DNA of 64,000 nucleotides from Streptomyces cathayae (GTDB lineage Bacteria; Actinomycetota; Actinomycetes; Streptomycetales; Streptomycetaceae): contig NZ_CP121682.1 of the NCBI RefSeq assembly GCF_029760955.1, forward strand, positions 4,774,001-4,838,000. The letters are read 5' to 3'. The number at the start of each line of letters is the position of its first letter. The stretch's first letter is position 1. Shown here piece by piece: positions 8,793 to 18,112 of this stretch. A program made the translations under genes and the position numbers. The notes beneath the pieces are model-generated. The model was given only the letters and a program-made list of their open reading frames with translations, was not told the origin of the DNA and ran no database searches.

Positions 8793-9104
8793 CGGGGAAC
8801 TTGAATCGTTGCAGGTAGTGAGAGGGTAAATTCACCTGAACGGAGGTACGCGGCAGTAGAGGGTGACGACATCCGTCCGGGCGAGATATGTTCGGTTGAG
8901 AGGGAAAGCCGCAGGCCGCACCTCTCGAATCCGAATGCCGTGTCACGGGTTTTCTGTTATTACCCGGGCTGGTGGACTGGAGATCTCGTCCATGGGGGAT
9001 GGAGGTGGAAGTCACCGAGTCCGAGGTTCCGGGGCCGACCGGGGCCTGGTGCAAAAGGGAGACGCTCCGCACCGAGGCGGAGTGATCCGGGAACGGAGTT
9101 CTGC
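8793..9104 (+). promoter_or_regulatory. Promoter and long leader of hpf
   Basis: A 312-base gap with no convincing gene. TAAATT at 8827-8832, inside GGGTAAAT, could be a -10 element; a GTT lies 13 bases before the GGGTAA, loosely like stress-type (SigB-like) promoters. Two small inverted repeats follow: CGGGT/ACCCG at 8946-8966 and CTCCGC/GCGGAG at 9065-9082, the latter just upstream of the GAACGGAG ribosome site (9091-9098). If transcription starts near 8840, the leader is about 265 bases. The promoter class is inferred from pattern only. Confidence 0.4.
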
Positions 9105-9797
9105 GTGGACATCGTCGTCAAGGGCCGCAAGATCGAGGTGCCCGAGCGGTTCCGGAAGCACGTGGCCGAGAAGCTGAAGCTGGAGAGGATCCAGAAGCTC
9201 GACGGCAAGGTGATCAGCCTCGACGTCGAGGTGTCCAAGGAGCCCAACCCCCGGCAGGCCGACCGCAGCGCCCGAGTGGAGATCACGCTCCATTCCCGCG
9301 GTCCGGTGATCCGGGCGGAGGCAGCGGCGAGCGACCCGTACGCGGCGCTCGACCTGGCAGCGGAGAAGCTGGACGCACGGCTGCGCAAGCAGCACGACAA
9401 GCGTTATTCACGGCGCGGCGCGCGCAGGATCTCGGCGGCGGAGGTCCCCGAGCACGTCCCGGGCGCGGCGACGCTCAACGGGACGGGCGCGCATTCCCCT
9501 GAGGAGGGGCAGGGCGCAGTCCCCACCAAGAAGATCGGCACACTGGAAGTACAGGGTGACGGCCCCCTCATCGTCCGCGAGAAGACCCACGTGGCCGCCC
9601 CCATGACCCTCGATCAGGCTCTCTACGAGATGGAGTTGGTCGGGCACGACTTCTACCTGTTCGTCGACTCCGAGACGAAGGAACCCAGTGTCGTCTACCG
9701 GCGGCACGCCTACGACTACGGCGTGATCCACCTCAGCACGGACACGATGGTCACGCAGCCGCCTGCTCCCGAGGCGGGCGGACCCCTCGGCGGCTGA
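9105..9797 (+). CDS. hpf: Long-form ribosome hibernation promoting factor
   Basis: A 230-residue HPF that binds the 30S decoding region and joins ribosomes into inactive 100S dimers in resting cells. The N-terminal S30AE domain (about 1-105) has the expected pattern (VKGRKIEVPERFRKHVAEKL, with a KHDK-type basic end). A variable linker (about 110-165) leads to the C-terminal dimerisation domain, seen as KTHVAAPMTLDQALYEMELV and DFYLFVDSETKEPSVVYRR. The GTG at 9105 follows a GAACGGAG ribosome site. A very strong hairpin (9820-9865) closes the unit. The place beside secA is conserved in actinobacteria. Confidence 0.95.
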   Translation: MDIVVKGRKIEVPERFRKHVAEKLKLERIQKLDGKVISLDVEVSKEPNPRQADRSARVEITLHSRGPVIRAEAAASDPYAALDLAAEKLDARLRKQHDKRYSRRGARRISAAEVPEHVPGAATLNGTGAHSPEEGQGAVPTKKIGTLEVQGDGPLIVREKTHVAAPMTLDQALYEMELVGHDFYLFVDSETKEPSVVYRRHAYDYGVIHLSTDTMVTQPPAPEAGGPLGG

Positions 9798-9819
9798 CCC
9801 CGCGGGGGGCGGTGGCTGA

Positions 9820-9865
9820 ACCGGTGCCCCTGGGGGCGCACACGCGCGCCCCCAGGGGCACCGGT
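9820..9865 (+). terminator. Strong hairpin terminator after hpf
   Basis: A perfect 20-base-pair inverted repeat, arms 9820-9839 and 9846-9865, with a 6-base loop. There is no U-tract, which is usual for Streptomyces. It sits 23 bases after the hpf stop and ahead of the next same-strand gene, so it should isolate hpf from the response regulator. Confidence 0.85.
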
Positions 9866-10006
9866 GTGCGACCACTTCGCATCCCCCGTCGGCACCCCGG
9901 TGCCGTCCGGGCATGGAATCATGGCGGCAACGGCCCAATCGGTGGGCCGTTGCCTTGGGTTGGCGATGGCTCACGACCACGGCCACAGCCTTCAGGGGGA
10001 GGAACG

Positions 10007-10789
10007 ATGGCGGACAGCTTCGGCCCTATGCGTGGAGAGGACTCCGACGACGGCGTCACCGGCACGGGCCCGCACGCGGGCTCCAGGTACCAGGAACCGG
10101 CCGGTGAACCGGCCGAGGAGGCGGGCAGGGAGCCGATCAGGGTCCTGGTGGTGGACGACCACGCGCTGTTCCGCCGGGGACTGGAGATCGTCCTCGCGGC
10201 CGAGGAGGACATCCAGGTCGTCGGCGAGGCGGGGGACGGCGCCGAGGCCGTGGAGAAGGCGGCGGACCTGCTGCCGGACATCGTCCTGATGGATGTGCGG
10301 ATGCCCAAGCGGGGCGGCATCGAGGCGTGCACCTCCATCAAGGAGGTGGCCCCCAGCGCGAAGATCATCATGCTGACGATCAGTGACGAGGAGGCCGATC
10401 TCTACGACGCCATCAAGGCGGGCGCGACCGGCTACCTCCTCAAGGAGATCTCCACGGACGAGGTGGCCACCGCCATTCGGGCGGTGGCCGACGGACAGTC
10501 GCAGATCAGCCCCTCCATGGCGTCGAAGCTGCTCACCGAGTTCAAGTCGATGATCCAGCGCACCGACGAGCGTCGGCTGGTGCCCGCGCCCCGGCTGACG
10601 GACCGTGAGCTCGAAGTGCTCAAGCTCGTCGCCACGGGGATGAACAACCGCGACATCGCCAAGGAGCTGTTCATCTCCGAGAACACCGTGAAGAACCACG
10701 TGCGCAACATCCTGGAGAAGCTGCAGCTGCACTCCAGGATGGAGGCGGTGGTCTACGCGATGCGGGAGAAGATCCTCGAGATCCGGTGA
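10007..10789 (+). CDS. Orphan LuxR/NarL-type response regulator
   Basis: A 260-residue regulator with an unusual ~43-residue acidic N-terminal extension, then a receiver domain (IRVLVVDDHALFRRGLEIV; phospho-acceptor Asp96 in VLMDVRMPK; Lys in GYLLKEIS) and a C-terminal LuxR helix-turn-helix (LTDRELEVLKLVATGMNNRDIAKEL, about 200-255). The ATG at 10007 has an excellent GGGGGAGG site. No histidine kinase is adjacent, so the partner is unknown. The gene ends two bases before the convergent glycosylase-like gene, leaving no room for a separate terminator. The target genes cannot be told from the sequence. Confidence 0.9.
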   Translation: MADSFGPMRGEDSDDGVTGTGPHAGSRYQEPAGEPAEEAGREPIRVLVVDDHALFRRGLEIVLAAEEDIQVVGEAGDGAEAVEKAADLLPDIVLMDVRMPKRGGIEACTSIKEVAPSAKIIMLTISDEEADLYDAIKAGATGYLLKEISTDEVATAIRAVADGQSQISPSMASKLLTEFKSMIQRTDERRLVPAPRLTDRELEVLKLVATGMNNRDIAKELFISENTVKNHVRNILEKLQLHSRMEAVVYAMREKILEIR

Positions 10790-10791
10790 CG

Positions 10792-11979
10792 TCAGGCGAG
10801 GGCGCGGGTCAGCTCCCGGGTGAGCCGTTCGCGCAGTTCGGGCGCGTCGACGCGCTCCACGCGGACGTTCGTGCAGTCCACCCAGCTCGCCGCCTCGACC
10901 AGGGCCTGCGCCACGGCGGGGACCGCCTTGGGGCCTTCCAGCGTGATCTGCCTGGCCACCAGTGTGCGGCCCTCGCGCGCCGGGTCGACGCGGCCGACCA
11001 GCCGGCCGCCGGCGAGCACGGGCATCGCGAAGTAGCCGTGCACCCGCTTCTGTTTCGGCACGTAGGCCTCCAGGCGGTGGGTGAAGCCGAAGATCCGCTC
11101 GGTGCGCGCCCGTTCCCACACCAGGGAGTCGAACGGGGACAGCAGCGTCGTACGGTGACGTCCGCGCGAAGGCGCGGCGAGGGCCTCCGGATCGGCCCAT
11201 GCGGGCTTGGACCAGCCCTCGACCGTGACCGGCACCAGGCCCGAGTCGGCGATCACCGCGTCGACCTGATCGCCCTTGAGACGGTGGTAGTCGGCGAGGT
11301 CCGCACGGGTCCCGACGCCGAGGGACCGGCCCGCCAGGCGGACCAGACGGCGCAGGCACTCGGCGTCGTCCAGCCCGTCGTGCAGCAGGGCGTCGGGGAT
11401 CGCGCGTTCGGCGAGGTCGTAGACCCGCTTCCAGCCGCGGCGCTCGACGCACACCACCTCGCCGTACATCAGGGCCCGCTCGACGGCGACCTTGGCACCG
11501 GACCAGTCCCACCACTCGCTGGTGCGTTTCGCGCCGCCCAACTCCGTGGCCGTGAGCGGGCCCTGGGCGCGGAGCTGCTTGACGACCTGGTCGTAGGCGC
11601 CGTCGGGGAGCTCGTGGTTCCAGTGCGGGCGGCCGCGGTAGGCGCGGCGGCGGAAGGCGAAGTGCGGCCACTCCTCGACGGGCAGGATGCAGGCCGCGTG
11701 CGACCAGTACTCGAACGCGCGCGGCGGCTGGGCGCCGGCCTTCCAGTACGCGGCCTCGACCGTTTCCCGGCCCACGGCGCCGAGGCGGGCGTAGGGGATG
11801 AGCTCGTGGGAGCGGGCGAGGACGGAGATGGTGTCGAGCTGCACCGCACCCAGGTGACGCAGGATTCCCCGGACGCCGGAACGGCGGTCGGGGGCGCCCA
11901 GGAAGCCCTGGGCGCGCAGGGCGATGCGGCGGGCCTCTGCCGCCGAAAGGTCCGTGGCCGGACGCGGGAGAGTCGTCAT
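10792..11979 (-). CDS. Winged-helix DNA glycosylase candidate (YcaQ/AlkZ, HTH_42 family)
   Basis: A 395-residue protein of the HTH_42 group often annotated as winged-helix DNA-binding protein. Near the N-terminus it has HLGAVQLDTISVLARSHEL, with Gln47-Leu48-Asp49. In this family a Q-x-D motif marks YcaQ-type enzymes that open interstrand crosslinks, whereas Q-x-Q marks the azinomycin-resistance enzyme AlkZ. From that I infer a YcaQ-like alkylation or crosslink repair glycosylase. Further family blocks are SEWWDWSGAK and LLSPFDSLVWERARTERIFGF. The ATG at 11979 is preferred over a GTG 57 bases further upstream. Confidence 0.75.
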   Translation of the reverse strand: MTTLPRPATDLSAAEARRIALRAQGFLGAPDRRSGVRGILRHLGAVQLDTISVLARSHELIPYARLGAVGRETVEAAYWKAGAQPPRAFEYWSHAACILPVEEWPHFAFRRRAYRGRPHWNHELPDGAYDQVVKQLRAQGPLTATELGGAKRTSEWWDWSGAKVAVERALMYGEVVCVERRGWKRVYDLAERAIPDALLHDGLDDAECLRRLVRLAGRSLGVGTRADLADYHRLKGDQVDAVIADSGLVPVTVEGWSKPAWADPEALAAPSRGRHRTTLLSPFDSLVWERARTERIFGFTHRLEAYVPKQKRVHGYFAMPVLAGGRLVGRVDPAREGRTLVARQITLEGPKAVPAVAQALVEAASWVDCTNVRVERVDAPELRERLTRELTRALA

Positions 11980-12090
11980 ACGTCCGCACGATAGAGGGCG
12001 GCACCGACACCGGCCCCGGGTTCGGGCGGAGGCCACCTCCCCGCCCGCTCCCGCCCCCTCACCCGTCCCTCTTCTTCCGCTCCCGCTCCC

Positions 12091-12660
12091 TCACTCCCCG
12101 GCGGGCAGGTACGGCATGGTGGAGGCGAGTCCCAGGTCGGACGGCAGCAGGGAGCCCACCCAGGAGTCCCGCAGCACGCCCTTGTTGTTGACCGCGGAGC
12201 GCAGGGTGCCCTCGACGACGAAGCCCGCCCGTTCCGCCACCGCGCGGGAGCCCCGGTTGCCCACCTCGGCGCGCCATTCCACCCGGTCGACCGACAGCTT
12301 CGTGAAGACCCAGCGGGAGACGGCGACGGCGGCCTCGGTCATGTAGCCGTTGCCCCGGTGTTCCTTGACGCCCCAGTAGCCGATCTCGCCCACCCCCAGG
12401 GAGCGCATCGTGACGCCGAGCATGCCCGTGAACTCCCCGGAGCGCAGGAAGAGGCCGAAGGTGAACATCGAGCCGTTCGCCCAGCCGTCCGGACACATCT
12501 GCTCCGTGAAGCTCTGCGCGTGCTCGGGAAGATACGGGGAGGGGACCGTGGTCCAGCGCTGGATGTCGGCGTCCTGGCAGGCGGCGTACACCGCGTCGGT
12601 GTCCTGCGGGCCGACCGCGCGCAGGAGGAGGCGGTCGGTGGTGAGCGTGACGGGTTCCAT
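12091..12660 (-). CDS. GNAT acetyltransferase (RimJ/RimL-like)
   Basis: A 189-residue GNAT-fold enzyme that would transfer acetyl from acetyl-CoA to an amine. It begins with the usual LTTDRLLLRAVGPQDTDAVY, carries the acetyl-CoA loop region GVKEHRGNGYMTEA (about 98-111), and has the RAEVGNRGSRAVAERAGF block typical of RimJ/RimL and of small-molecule N-acetyltransferases. The substrate cannot be predicted. It is transcribed away from secA and shares the upstream region 12661-12938 with it. Confidence 0.85.
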   Translation of the reverse strand: MEPVTLTTDRLLLRAVGPQDTDAVYAACQDADIQRWTTVPSPYLPEHAQSFTEQMCPDGWANGSMFTFGLFLRSGEFTGMLGVTMRSLGVGEIGYWGVKEHRGNGYMTEAAVAVSRWVFTKLSVDRVEWRAEVGNRGSRAVAERAGFVVEGTLRSAVNNKGVLRDSWVGSLLPSDLGLASTMPYLPAGE

Positions 12661-12938
12661 CGGCCGATTCTGCTCACGGGGGAATGATCGGCGCCAACCG
12701 TTTGCCGTACGTGAGGAAGTGATCACCCTTCGCGCAAATCGCCGGGCGGGGCGGCACCATTCGCGGGGTCCGGACGTTGTTCCTCGAGAAGCGGCCGCGC
12801 AACAGATAAGAAGCCGCGCGCGGCCACCGTCGCGGCAGGCCTCCCGACGTGGTGGGGTCCTCGCATACGATGGCCGTTGCTCAGCAATGAAATGGAAACC
12901 GACCGTCCCAGGCCCGACCGGCAAGGAGACCACCCCCC
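12661..12938. promoter_or_regulatory. Divergent promoter region between the GNAT gene and secA
   Basis: A 278-base intergenic stretch. TACGAT at 12866-12871 is a plausible -10 element for secA and would give a leader of about 60 bases. AAGGAGA at 12923-12929 is the secA ribosome site. An AT-richer segment at 12660-12735 is the likely promoter area for the GNAT gene. I see no clear operator. Confidence 0.4.
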
Positions 12939-15782
12939 GTGTCCGTCCTCTCGAAGATCATGCGTGCAGGCGAAGGCAAGATCCTGCGCAAACTGCACCG
13001 CATCGCGGGCCAGGTCAACTCCATCGAAGAGGACTTCGTCGACCTCTCCGACGCCGAGCTGCGCGCCCTCACCGATGAGTACAAGGAGCGGTACGCCGAC
13101 GGTGAGAGCCTGGACGACCTGCTCCCCGAGGCCTTCGCCACCGTCCGTGAGGCCGCCAAGCGCGTCCTGGGCCAGCGCCACTACGACGTGCAGATCATGG
13201 GCGGCGCCGCCCTCCACATGGGGTACGTCGCCGAGATGAAGACCGGTGAGGGCAAGACCCTCGTCGGTACCCTGCCCGCGTATCTGAACGCCCTGTCCGG
13301 CAAGGGCGTCCACATCATCACGGTCAACGACTACCTGGCCGAGCGCGACTCCGAGCTGATGGGCCGCGTCCACAAGTTCCTGGGCCTCGAGGTCGGCTGC
13401 ATCCTGGCCAACATGACGCCGGCCCAGCGCCGCGAGCAGTACGGCTGCGACATCACCTACGGCACGAACAACGAGTTCGGTTTCGACTTCCTGCGCGACA
13501 ACATGGCGTGGTCCCAGGACGAGCTCGTCCAGCGCGGCCACAACTTCGCCGTCGTCGACGAGGTCGACTCCATCCTCGTCGACGAGGCCCGTACGCCGCT
13601 GATCATCTCCGGCCCGGCCGACCAGGCCACCAAGTGGTACGGCGACTTCGCCAAGCTGGTCAAGCGCCTCAAGCGCGGTGAGCCCGGCAACCCGCTCAAG
13701 GGCATCGAGGAGACCGGCGACTACGAGGTCGACGAGAAGAAGCGCACGGTCGCCATCCACGAGTCCGGGGTCGCCAAGGTCGAGGACTGGCTGGGGATCG
13801 ACAACCTCTACGAGTCGGTCAACACCCCGCTGGTGGGCTACCTGAACAACGCCATCAAGGCCAAGGAGCTCTTCAAGCGCGACAAGGACTACGTGATCAT
13901 CGACGACGAGGTCATGATCGTCGACGAGCACACCGGCCGTATCCTCGCCGGCCGCCGCTACAACGAGGGCATGCACCAGGCGATCGAGGCGAAGGAGTCG
14001 GTGCCGATCAAGGACGAGAACCAGACGCTCGCCACGATCACCCTCCAGAACTTCTTCCGCCTCTACAAGCGCCGCGACCACAACGGCAAGGAACAGCCCG
14101 GTCTGTCCGGCATGACCGGTACGGCGATGACCGAGGCCGCCGAGTTCCACCAGATCTACAAGCTCGGTGTGGTGCCCATCCCGACCAACCGGCCCATGAT
14201 CCGCAAGGACCAGGCAGACCTGATCTACCGCACCGAGGTCGCCAAGTTCGAGGCCGTCGTCGACGACATCGAGGAGAAGCACGCCAAGGGGCAGCCGATC
14301 CTCGTGGGCACCACCTCGGTGGAGAAGTCCGAGTACCTCTCGCAGCAGCTCAGCAAGCGCGGCATCCAGCACGAGGTGCTGAACGCCAAGCACCACGACC
14401 GTGAGGCGACGATCGTCGCCCAGGCCGGCCGCCGGGGCAGCGTCACCGTGGCCACCAACATGGCCGGCCGTGGCACGGACATCAAGCTCGGCGGCAACCC
14501 CGAGGACCTCGCCGAGGCGGAGCTGCGCCAGCACGGTCTCGACCCCGAGGAGCACATCGAGCAGTGGGCGCACGCCCTGCCGGACGCCCTCGCGCGGGCC
14601 GAGGACGCCGTCAAGGCGGAGAAGGAGGAGGTCGAGCGGCTCGGCGGGCTCTATGTGCTCGGTACCGAGCGGCACGAGTCGCGGCGGATCGACAACCAGC
14701 TGCGCGGTCGTTCCGGCCGTCAGGGCGACCCCGGTGAGTCCCGCTTCTACCTCTCGCTCGGCGACGACCTGATGCGCCTGTTCAAGGCCCAGATGGTCGA
14801 GCGCGTGATGTCCATGGCGAACGTGCCGGACGACGTGCCGATCGAGAACAAGATGGTCACGCGCGCGATCGCGTCGGCCCAGTCGCAGGTCGAGACGCAG
14901 AACTTCGAGACCCGTAAGAACGTCCTGAAGTACGACGAAGTCATGAACCGGCAGCGCGAGGTCATCTACGGCGAGCGGCGCCGCGTGCTGGAGGGCGAGG
15001 ACCTGCACGAGCAGATCCACCACTTCATGGACGACACCATCGACGCCTATGTGCAGGCCGAGACGTCCGAGGGCTTCCCCGAGGACTGGGACCTGGACCG
15101 GTTGTGGGGCGCCTTCAAGCAGCTCTACCCGACGAAGGTCACCGTGGAGGAGCTGGAGGAGGAGGCCGGCGACCGCGCCGGGCTGACGGCCGAGTTCATC
15201 GGCGACTCCATCAAGGAGGACATCCGCAAGCAGTACGGGCAGCGTGAGGCGCAGCTCGGCTCCGAGATCATGCGTGAGCTGGAGCGCCGGGTCGTGCTGT
15301 CGGTCCTGGACCGCAAGTGGCGCGAGCACCTCTACGAGATGGACTACCTCCAGGAGGGCATCGGCCTGCGCGCGATGGCGCAGAAGGACCCGCTGGTCGA
15401 GTACCAGCGTGAGGGCTTCGACATGTTCACCGCGATGATGGACGGCATCAAGGAGGAGTCCGTCGGCTACCTGTTCAACCTGGAGGTCCAGGTCGAGCAG
15501 CAGGTCGAGGAGGTCCCGGTCGAGGAGGCGGCGCCGTCGCTGGAGAAGGCCCCGCAGGAGGCGGTGCCCGCGCAGGCGGGTGCCCGGCCGGAGATCCGCG
15601 CCAAGGGGCTCGACGCCCCGCAGCGGCGGAGCCTGCACTTCTCCGCGCCGACCGTGGACGGCGAGGGCGGCACCATCGAGGGCGAGTTCGCCGAGGACGA
15701 GCCGGTGCGCTCCGAGGCCGACGGCCTCACGCGCGCCGAGCGCCGCAAGCAGGCGCGGGGCGGTCGCCGCCGCAAGAAGTGA
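12939..15782 (+). CDS. secA: Preprotein translocase ATPase SecA
   Basis: A 947-residue motor that drives proteins through SecYEG. Visible features are the Walker A motif MKTGEGKT at 100-107, [22 protein letters not shown] in NBD1, [31 protein letters not shown] and [20 protein letters not shown] in NBD2, and the helical scaffold and wing domain ([16 protein letters not shown]). The C-terminus is acidic and then basic (ends GGRRRKK), with no Cys-rich zinc motif, as in other high-GC actinobacterial SecA. The GTG start at 12939 has an AAGGAG site. Length is normal. A bidirectional hairpin separates it from the convergent next gene. Confidence 0.97.
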   Translation: MSVLSKIMRAGEGKILRKLHRIAGQVNSIEEDFVDLSDAELRALTDEYKERYADGESLDDLLPEAFATVREAAKRVLGQRHYDVQIMGGAALHMGYVAEMKTGEGKTLVGTLPAYLNALSGKGVHIITVNDYLAERDSELMGRVHKFLGLEVGCILANMTPAQRREQYGCDITYGTNNEFGFDFLRDNMAWSQDELVQRGHNFAVVDEVDSILVDEARTPLIISGPADQATKWYGDFAKLVKRLKRGEPGNPLKGIEETGDYEVDEKKRTVAIHESGVAKVEDWLGIDNLYESVNTPLVGYLNNAIKAKELFKRDKDYVIIDDEVMIVDEHTGRILAGRRYNEGMHQAIEAKESVPIKDENQTLATITLQNFFRLYKRRDHNGKEQPGLSGMTGTAMTEAAEFHQIYKLGVVPIPTNRPMIRKDQADLIYRTEVAKFEAVVDDIEEKHAKGQPILVGTTSVEKSEYLSQQLSKRGIQHEVLNAKHHDREATIVAQAGRRGSVTVATNMAGRGTDIKLGGNPEDLAEAELRQHGLDPEEHIEQWAHALPDALARAEDAVKAEKEEVERLGGLYVLGTERHESRRIDNQLRGRSGRQGDPGESRFYLSLGDDLMRLFKAQMVERVMSMANVPDDVPIENKMVTRAIASAQSQVETQNFETRKNVLKYDEVMNRQREVIYGERRRVLEGEDLHEQIHHFMDDTIDAYVQAETSEGFPEDWDLDRLWGAFKQLYPTKVTVEELEEEAGDRAGLTAEFIGDSIKEDIRKQYGQREAQLGSEIMRELERRVVLSVLDRKWREHLYEMDYLQEGIGLRAMAQKDPLVEYQREGFDMFTAMMDGIKEESVGYLFNLEVQVEQQVEEVPVEEAAPSLEKAPQEAVPAQAGARPEIRAKGLDAPQRRSLHFSAPTVDGEGGTIEGEFAEDEPVRSEADGLTRAERRKQARGGRRRKK

Positions 15783-15845
15783 GCCGGCCCGCGGGCTTCC
15801 GGGCCGGGCGAGCGCTGAGGCTCCGTACGGAGCCGTGAGAGCAGG

Positions 15846-15884
15846 CGGAGGGCCGGGCAGACCCCAGGGTCGCCCGGCCCTCCG
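15846..15884. terminator. Bidirectional terminator between secA and the Rv3235-like gene
   Basis: Arms of 13 bases at 15846-15858 and 15872-15884 pair perfectly around a 13-base loop. The hairpin lies between two converging genes and could serve both. Confidence 0.75.
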
Positions 15885-15887
15885 GCG

Positions 15888-16538
15888 TCAGTGGTCGTGG
15901 GGGCGGGGCGGGCGGGTGCCGCCCAGTTCCACGGCGGTGCAGCGCCAGCGCAGGTCCTGGCCCTGTTCCAGGCGGAAGGCCATGGCCCGCAGCCGGTCGC
16001 CGGCACCGATCCGGGCGAACACCTCGAGCGCGCCCTCGCGGGCGACGTAGTAGCCGATGTCCCGCACCACCGGGCGGGTGCCACGGGTGCGCAGCGGACC
16101 GCGCTCGGCGAGGTCCGCCAGTTCGTCGTAGGCGCGGCCCGCGGTGTGCCGGAGCATCGAGTGGACGGGCCGCTGACCGCTCAGGACGGCGAGCAGCAGC
16201 TCGGCGAAGCGGTCGGTGGGGCGGGGCTGCGCCGGCCGGGGTGCGGGGGCCGGGAGAGCCGGGCGCCGTCGCGGCAGGGCACTGGCGGGGGCGGTAGCAG
16301 TGGTCCTGGTCCTGGCCCTGGCCGTCGGCGTGAAGGACGGCGGGCGGTTGTCGTCGGGACGGGTGGACGCCGGGGCAGGTGCGGGGGAGGGGCGGCCTCC
16401 GCCGGGGGACGGGGCGAGGACGGTACCTCCCGCGGGGGTGCGCGGCGGGACGGTGCCGCCGGTGGGGCGGCGCGTGTCGCGGCGGCCGGGAGGGCGGGTG
16501 CCGGTGCGGTGCCGCGCCCTGGTCATGACCTTGTTCAC
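15888..16538 (-). CDS. Rv3235-family protein with disordered N-terminus
   Basis: A 216-residue protein. Residues 1-105 are low-complexity (Pro, Arg, Thr, Ala) and basic. The conserved part, about 107-216, includes RFAELLLAVLSGQRPVHSML, RDIGYYVAREGALEVFARI and DRLRAMAFRLEQGQDLRWRCTAVEL. I recognise this as the conserved hypothetical family of Mycobacterium Rv3235, which sits near secA1 there too. No catalytic residues or membrane segments are evident. Start: GTG at 16538 with GGAG close upstream, or an ATG at 16526. The function is not known; conserved linkage with secA is the only clue. Confidence 0.75.
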   Translation of the reverse strand: MNKVMTRARHRTGTRPPGRRDTRRPTGGTVPPRTPAGGTVLAPSPGGGRPSPAPAPASTRPDDNRPPSFTPTARARTRTTATAPASALPRRRPALPAPAPRPAQPRPTDRFAELLLAVLSGQRPVHSMLRHTAGRAYDELADLAERGPLRTRGTRPVVRDIGYYVAREGALEVFARIGAGDRLRAMAFRLEQGQDLRWRCTAVELGGTRPPRPHDH

Positions 16539-16888
16539 GGGACTCCGTTCGACGGGCCGGAAGTCGCCCTCGACCGGGGGACCGAGGCGATACCGGGCAG
16601 TAACTTAGGGGTTGGGGCTCTTGTACGGGGCGGCGGAGTGCGGCGGCAAGGCGCCGTGAGTCGTGTCGGGGCGGCGGCGGAGTTCACTTATCCGAGTGAA
16701 CGGCGGCCCCCCGGCCCCGTACCGGAGCGGGCGCACCGGGTGAATTCCGGGCTCGGGGTGGACGCGGCCCGGGGGGTGGACAGAGACCCGATGGGGGACA
16801 CCCGCACGTATCCTGAAGGCCCAGCCGGCGGGGTGCGACCACCCCTCGACGGAACGCCGGCGGACCTCCGACCAGGAAAGCGGCCGAC
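16539..16888. promoter_or_regulatory. Divergent intergenic region with an inverted repeat
   Basis: A 350-base gap between two divergently transcribed genes. An inverted repeat GTTCACT-TATCCG-AGTGAAC at 16682-16701 (7-base arms, 6-base spacer) is the clearest element and looks like a protein-binding site. TATCCT near 16809-16814 may be a -10 box for the DUF6912-like gene; CCAGGAAAG just before 16889 could be its weak ribosome site. Nothing else in the gap looks like a gene. Confidence 0.4.
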
Positions 16889-17398
16889 ATGCGCGTCTAC
16901 GTCCCCCTCACCCTCCCGGGTCTCGCCGAGGCGTACCGGACGGGTGAGCTGGGCGCGGGACCGTTCACCGCCCACGGTGTGACGCCCGCGCTGCGCGAGT
17001 GGTACCGCTCCGAGGACGTCGAGGAGCTGGAGTACGCGGCACTGGGCGGTGCCGCGCTGGCCTCGCTGCGGCTGCTGGCGGCGGACGCCGCGGCGCCGCG
17101 GCGCCGGGTCGTGGTAGCCGTGGACGTACCCGACCGGGCGGCCTCGGCCGATCCGGCCCCCGGCCCCGGCGTGGTGCGGGTCGACGGACCCGTCCGGCTG
17201 GACAGGGCGGCGGCGGTGCACGTGGACGCCCCGGACGCGGAGGCGGACGTGGCGTCGGCCGCGGACGCGCTGCCGGCCGCGGACGGCGGGGACGACGGCG
17301 CCCGGGCCGCCGTGGACGGGGCGGAGGACCACGAACTGCTCTGGTACGCCACCCAGGAGATCCCGAACCTGCTGGGCCCGGCGGCCCGGTCCGACTAG
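16889..17398 (+). CDS. DUF6912-like conserved actinobacterial protein
   Basis: A 169-residue soluble acidic protein starting MRVYVPLTLPGLAEAY, a signature I associate with a family near secA in actinobacteria (DUF6912). It ends with a conserved-looking block, ELLWYATQEIPNLL. The middle (about 95-150) is Ala/Asp-rich and low complexity. No signal peptide, membrane segment or catalytic motif is seen. The function is unknown. The following HAD gene begins about 50 bases downstream with its own possible promoter. Confidence 0.8.
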   Translation: MRVYVPLTLPGLAEAYRTGELGAGPFTAHGVTPALREWYRSEDVEELEYAALGGAALASLRLLAADAAAPRRRVVVAVDVPDRAASADPAPGPGVVRVDGPVRLDRAAAVHVDAPDAEADVASAADALPAADGGDDGARAAVDGAEDHELLWYATQEIPNLLGPAARSD

Positions 17399-17446
17399 TC
17401 CGAGTCGGCAGCCCGATTGTCAGTGGCGGCGGGTACTTTTCCTTCC

Positions 17447-18112
17447 ATGGGGATGCACACGGACGCGCACATCGTCTGGGACTGGAACGGCACGCTGTTC
17501 CACGACGTCGACGCGGTCATCGGGGCGACCAACGCGGCCTTCGCCGAGCTGGGCCTGGAGCCGCTCACGCTGGAGCGGTACCGGGAGCTGTACTGCGTGC
17601 CGGTGCCGAAGTTCTACGAGCGGCTGATGGGGCGGCTGCCGAGCGGGGCCGAGTGGGAGCTGATGGACGCGACCTTCCACCGGTACTACTCCGCGCACCG
17701 GGTGCGGTGCGCACTCGCCGAGGGCGCGGCCGAGCTGCTGGCGCAGTGGTCGGCGGCCGGGCGCAGCCAGTCGATCCTCAGCATGTACGGACACGAGGAC
17801 CTCGTGCCGCTGGTCCGGGGCTTCGGCATCGAGCCGCACTTCATACGCGTCGACGGGCGGACCGGGCCGTCCGGCGGGGGCAAGGCGGAGCACATGGTGC
17901 GCCACCTCGGCGCGCTGACCGGCGTCGACCCGACGCGCACGGTGGTGATCGGGGACGCCGCCGACGACGCGCTGGCCGCCCGGCACGTCGGGGCGAGAGC
18001 CGTGCTCTACACCGGCGGTTCGCACAGCCGGGCCAGCCTCGAAGCGGTCGGGGTGCCGGTGGTGGACACGCTGGCGGAGGCCGTCGTGGAAGCGGAACGC
18101 CTGGCCGGCTGA
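17447..18112 (+). CDS. HAD-superfamily hydrolase (phosphatase-like)
   Basis: A 221-residue HAD-fold protein. Motif I is DWNGTLFHD (nucleophile Asp near residue 12; the usual second Asp is replaced by Asn), motif II lies in SILSMYGHEDLV, motif III is the Lys of GGKAEHM, and motif IV is VVIGDAADDALAARHVGARAVLYTGG. It resembles phosphoglycolate phosphatase-type enzymes, but the substrate is not predictable and the Asn in motif I may alter acid/base catalysis. There is no ribosome site before the ATG at 17447; a TACTTT box at 17434-17439 suggests a leaderless mRNA. An ATG two codons further in is an alternative. Confidence 0.82.
   Translation: MGMHTDAHIVWDWNGTLFHDVDAVIGATNAAFAELGLEPLTLERYRELYCVPVPKFYERLMGRLPSGAEWELMDATFHRYYSAHRVRCALAEGAAELLAQWSAAGRSQSILSMYGHEDLVPLVRGFGIEPHFIRVDGRTGPSGGGKAEHMVRHLGALTGVDPTRTVVIGDAADDALAARHVGARAVLYTGGSHSRASLEAVGVPVVDTLAEAVVEAERLAG

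Noticed and set aside
9820..9865. Riboswitch or attenuator before the orphan response regulator
   Set aside because: The perfect 20-bp hairpin directly follows hpf and has no alternative pairing partner visible; a plain terminator explains it.
12723..15638. A 971-codon minus-strand frame opposite secA
   Set aside because: A shadow of secA; Leu/Val/Asp-rich without recognisable families.
15888..16538. Type VII secretion or ESX-related cluster suggested by the EssC-like ATPase and the Rv3235-like gene
   Set aside because: No WXG100 proteins, mycosin, EccB/D/E or membrane-anchored EccC are present; the two genes are 24 kb apart.
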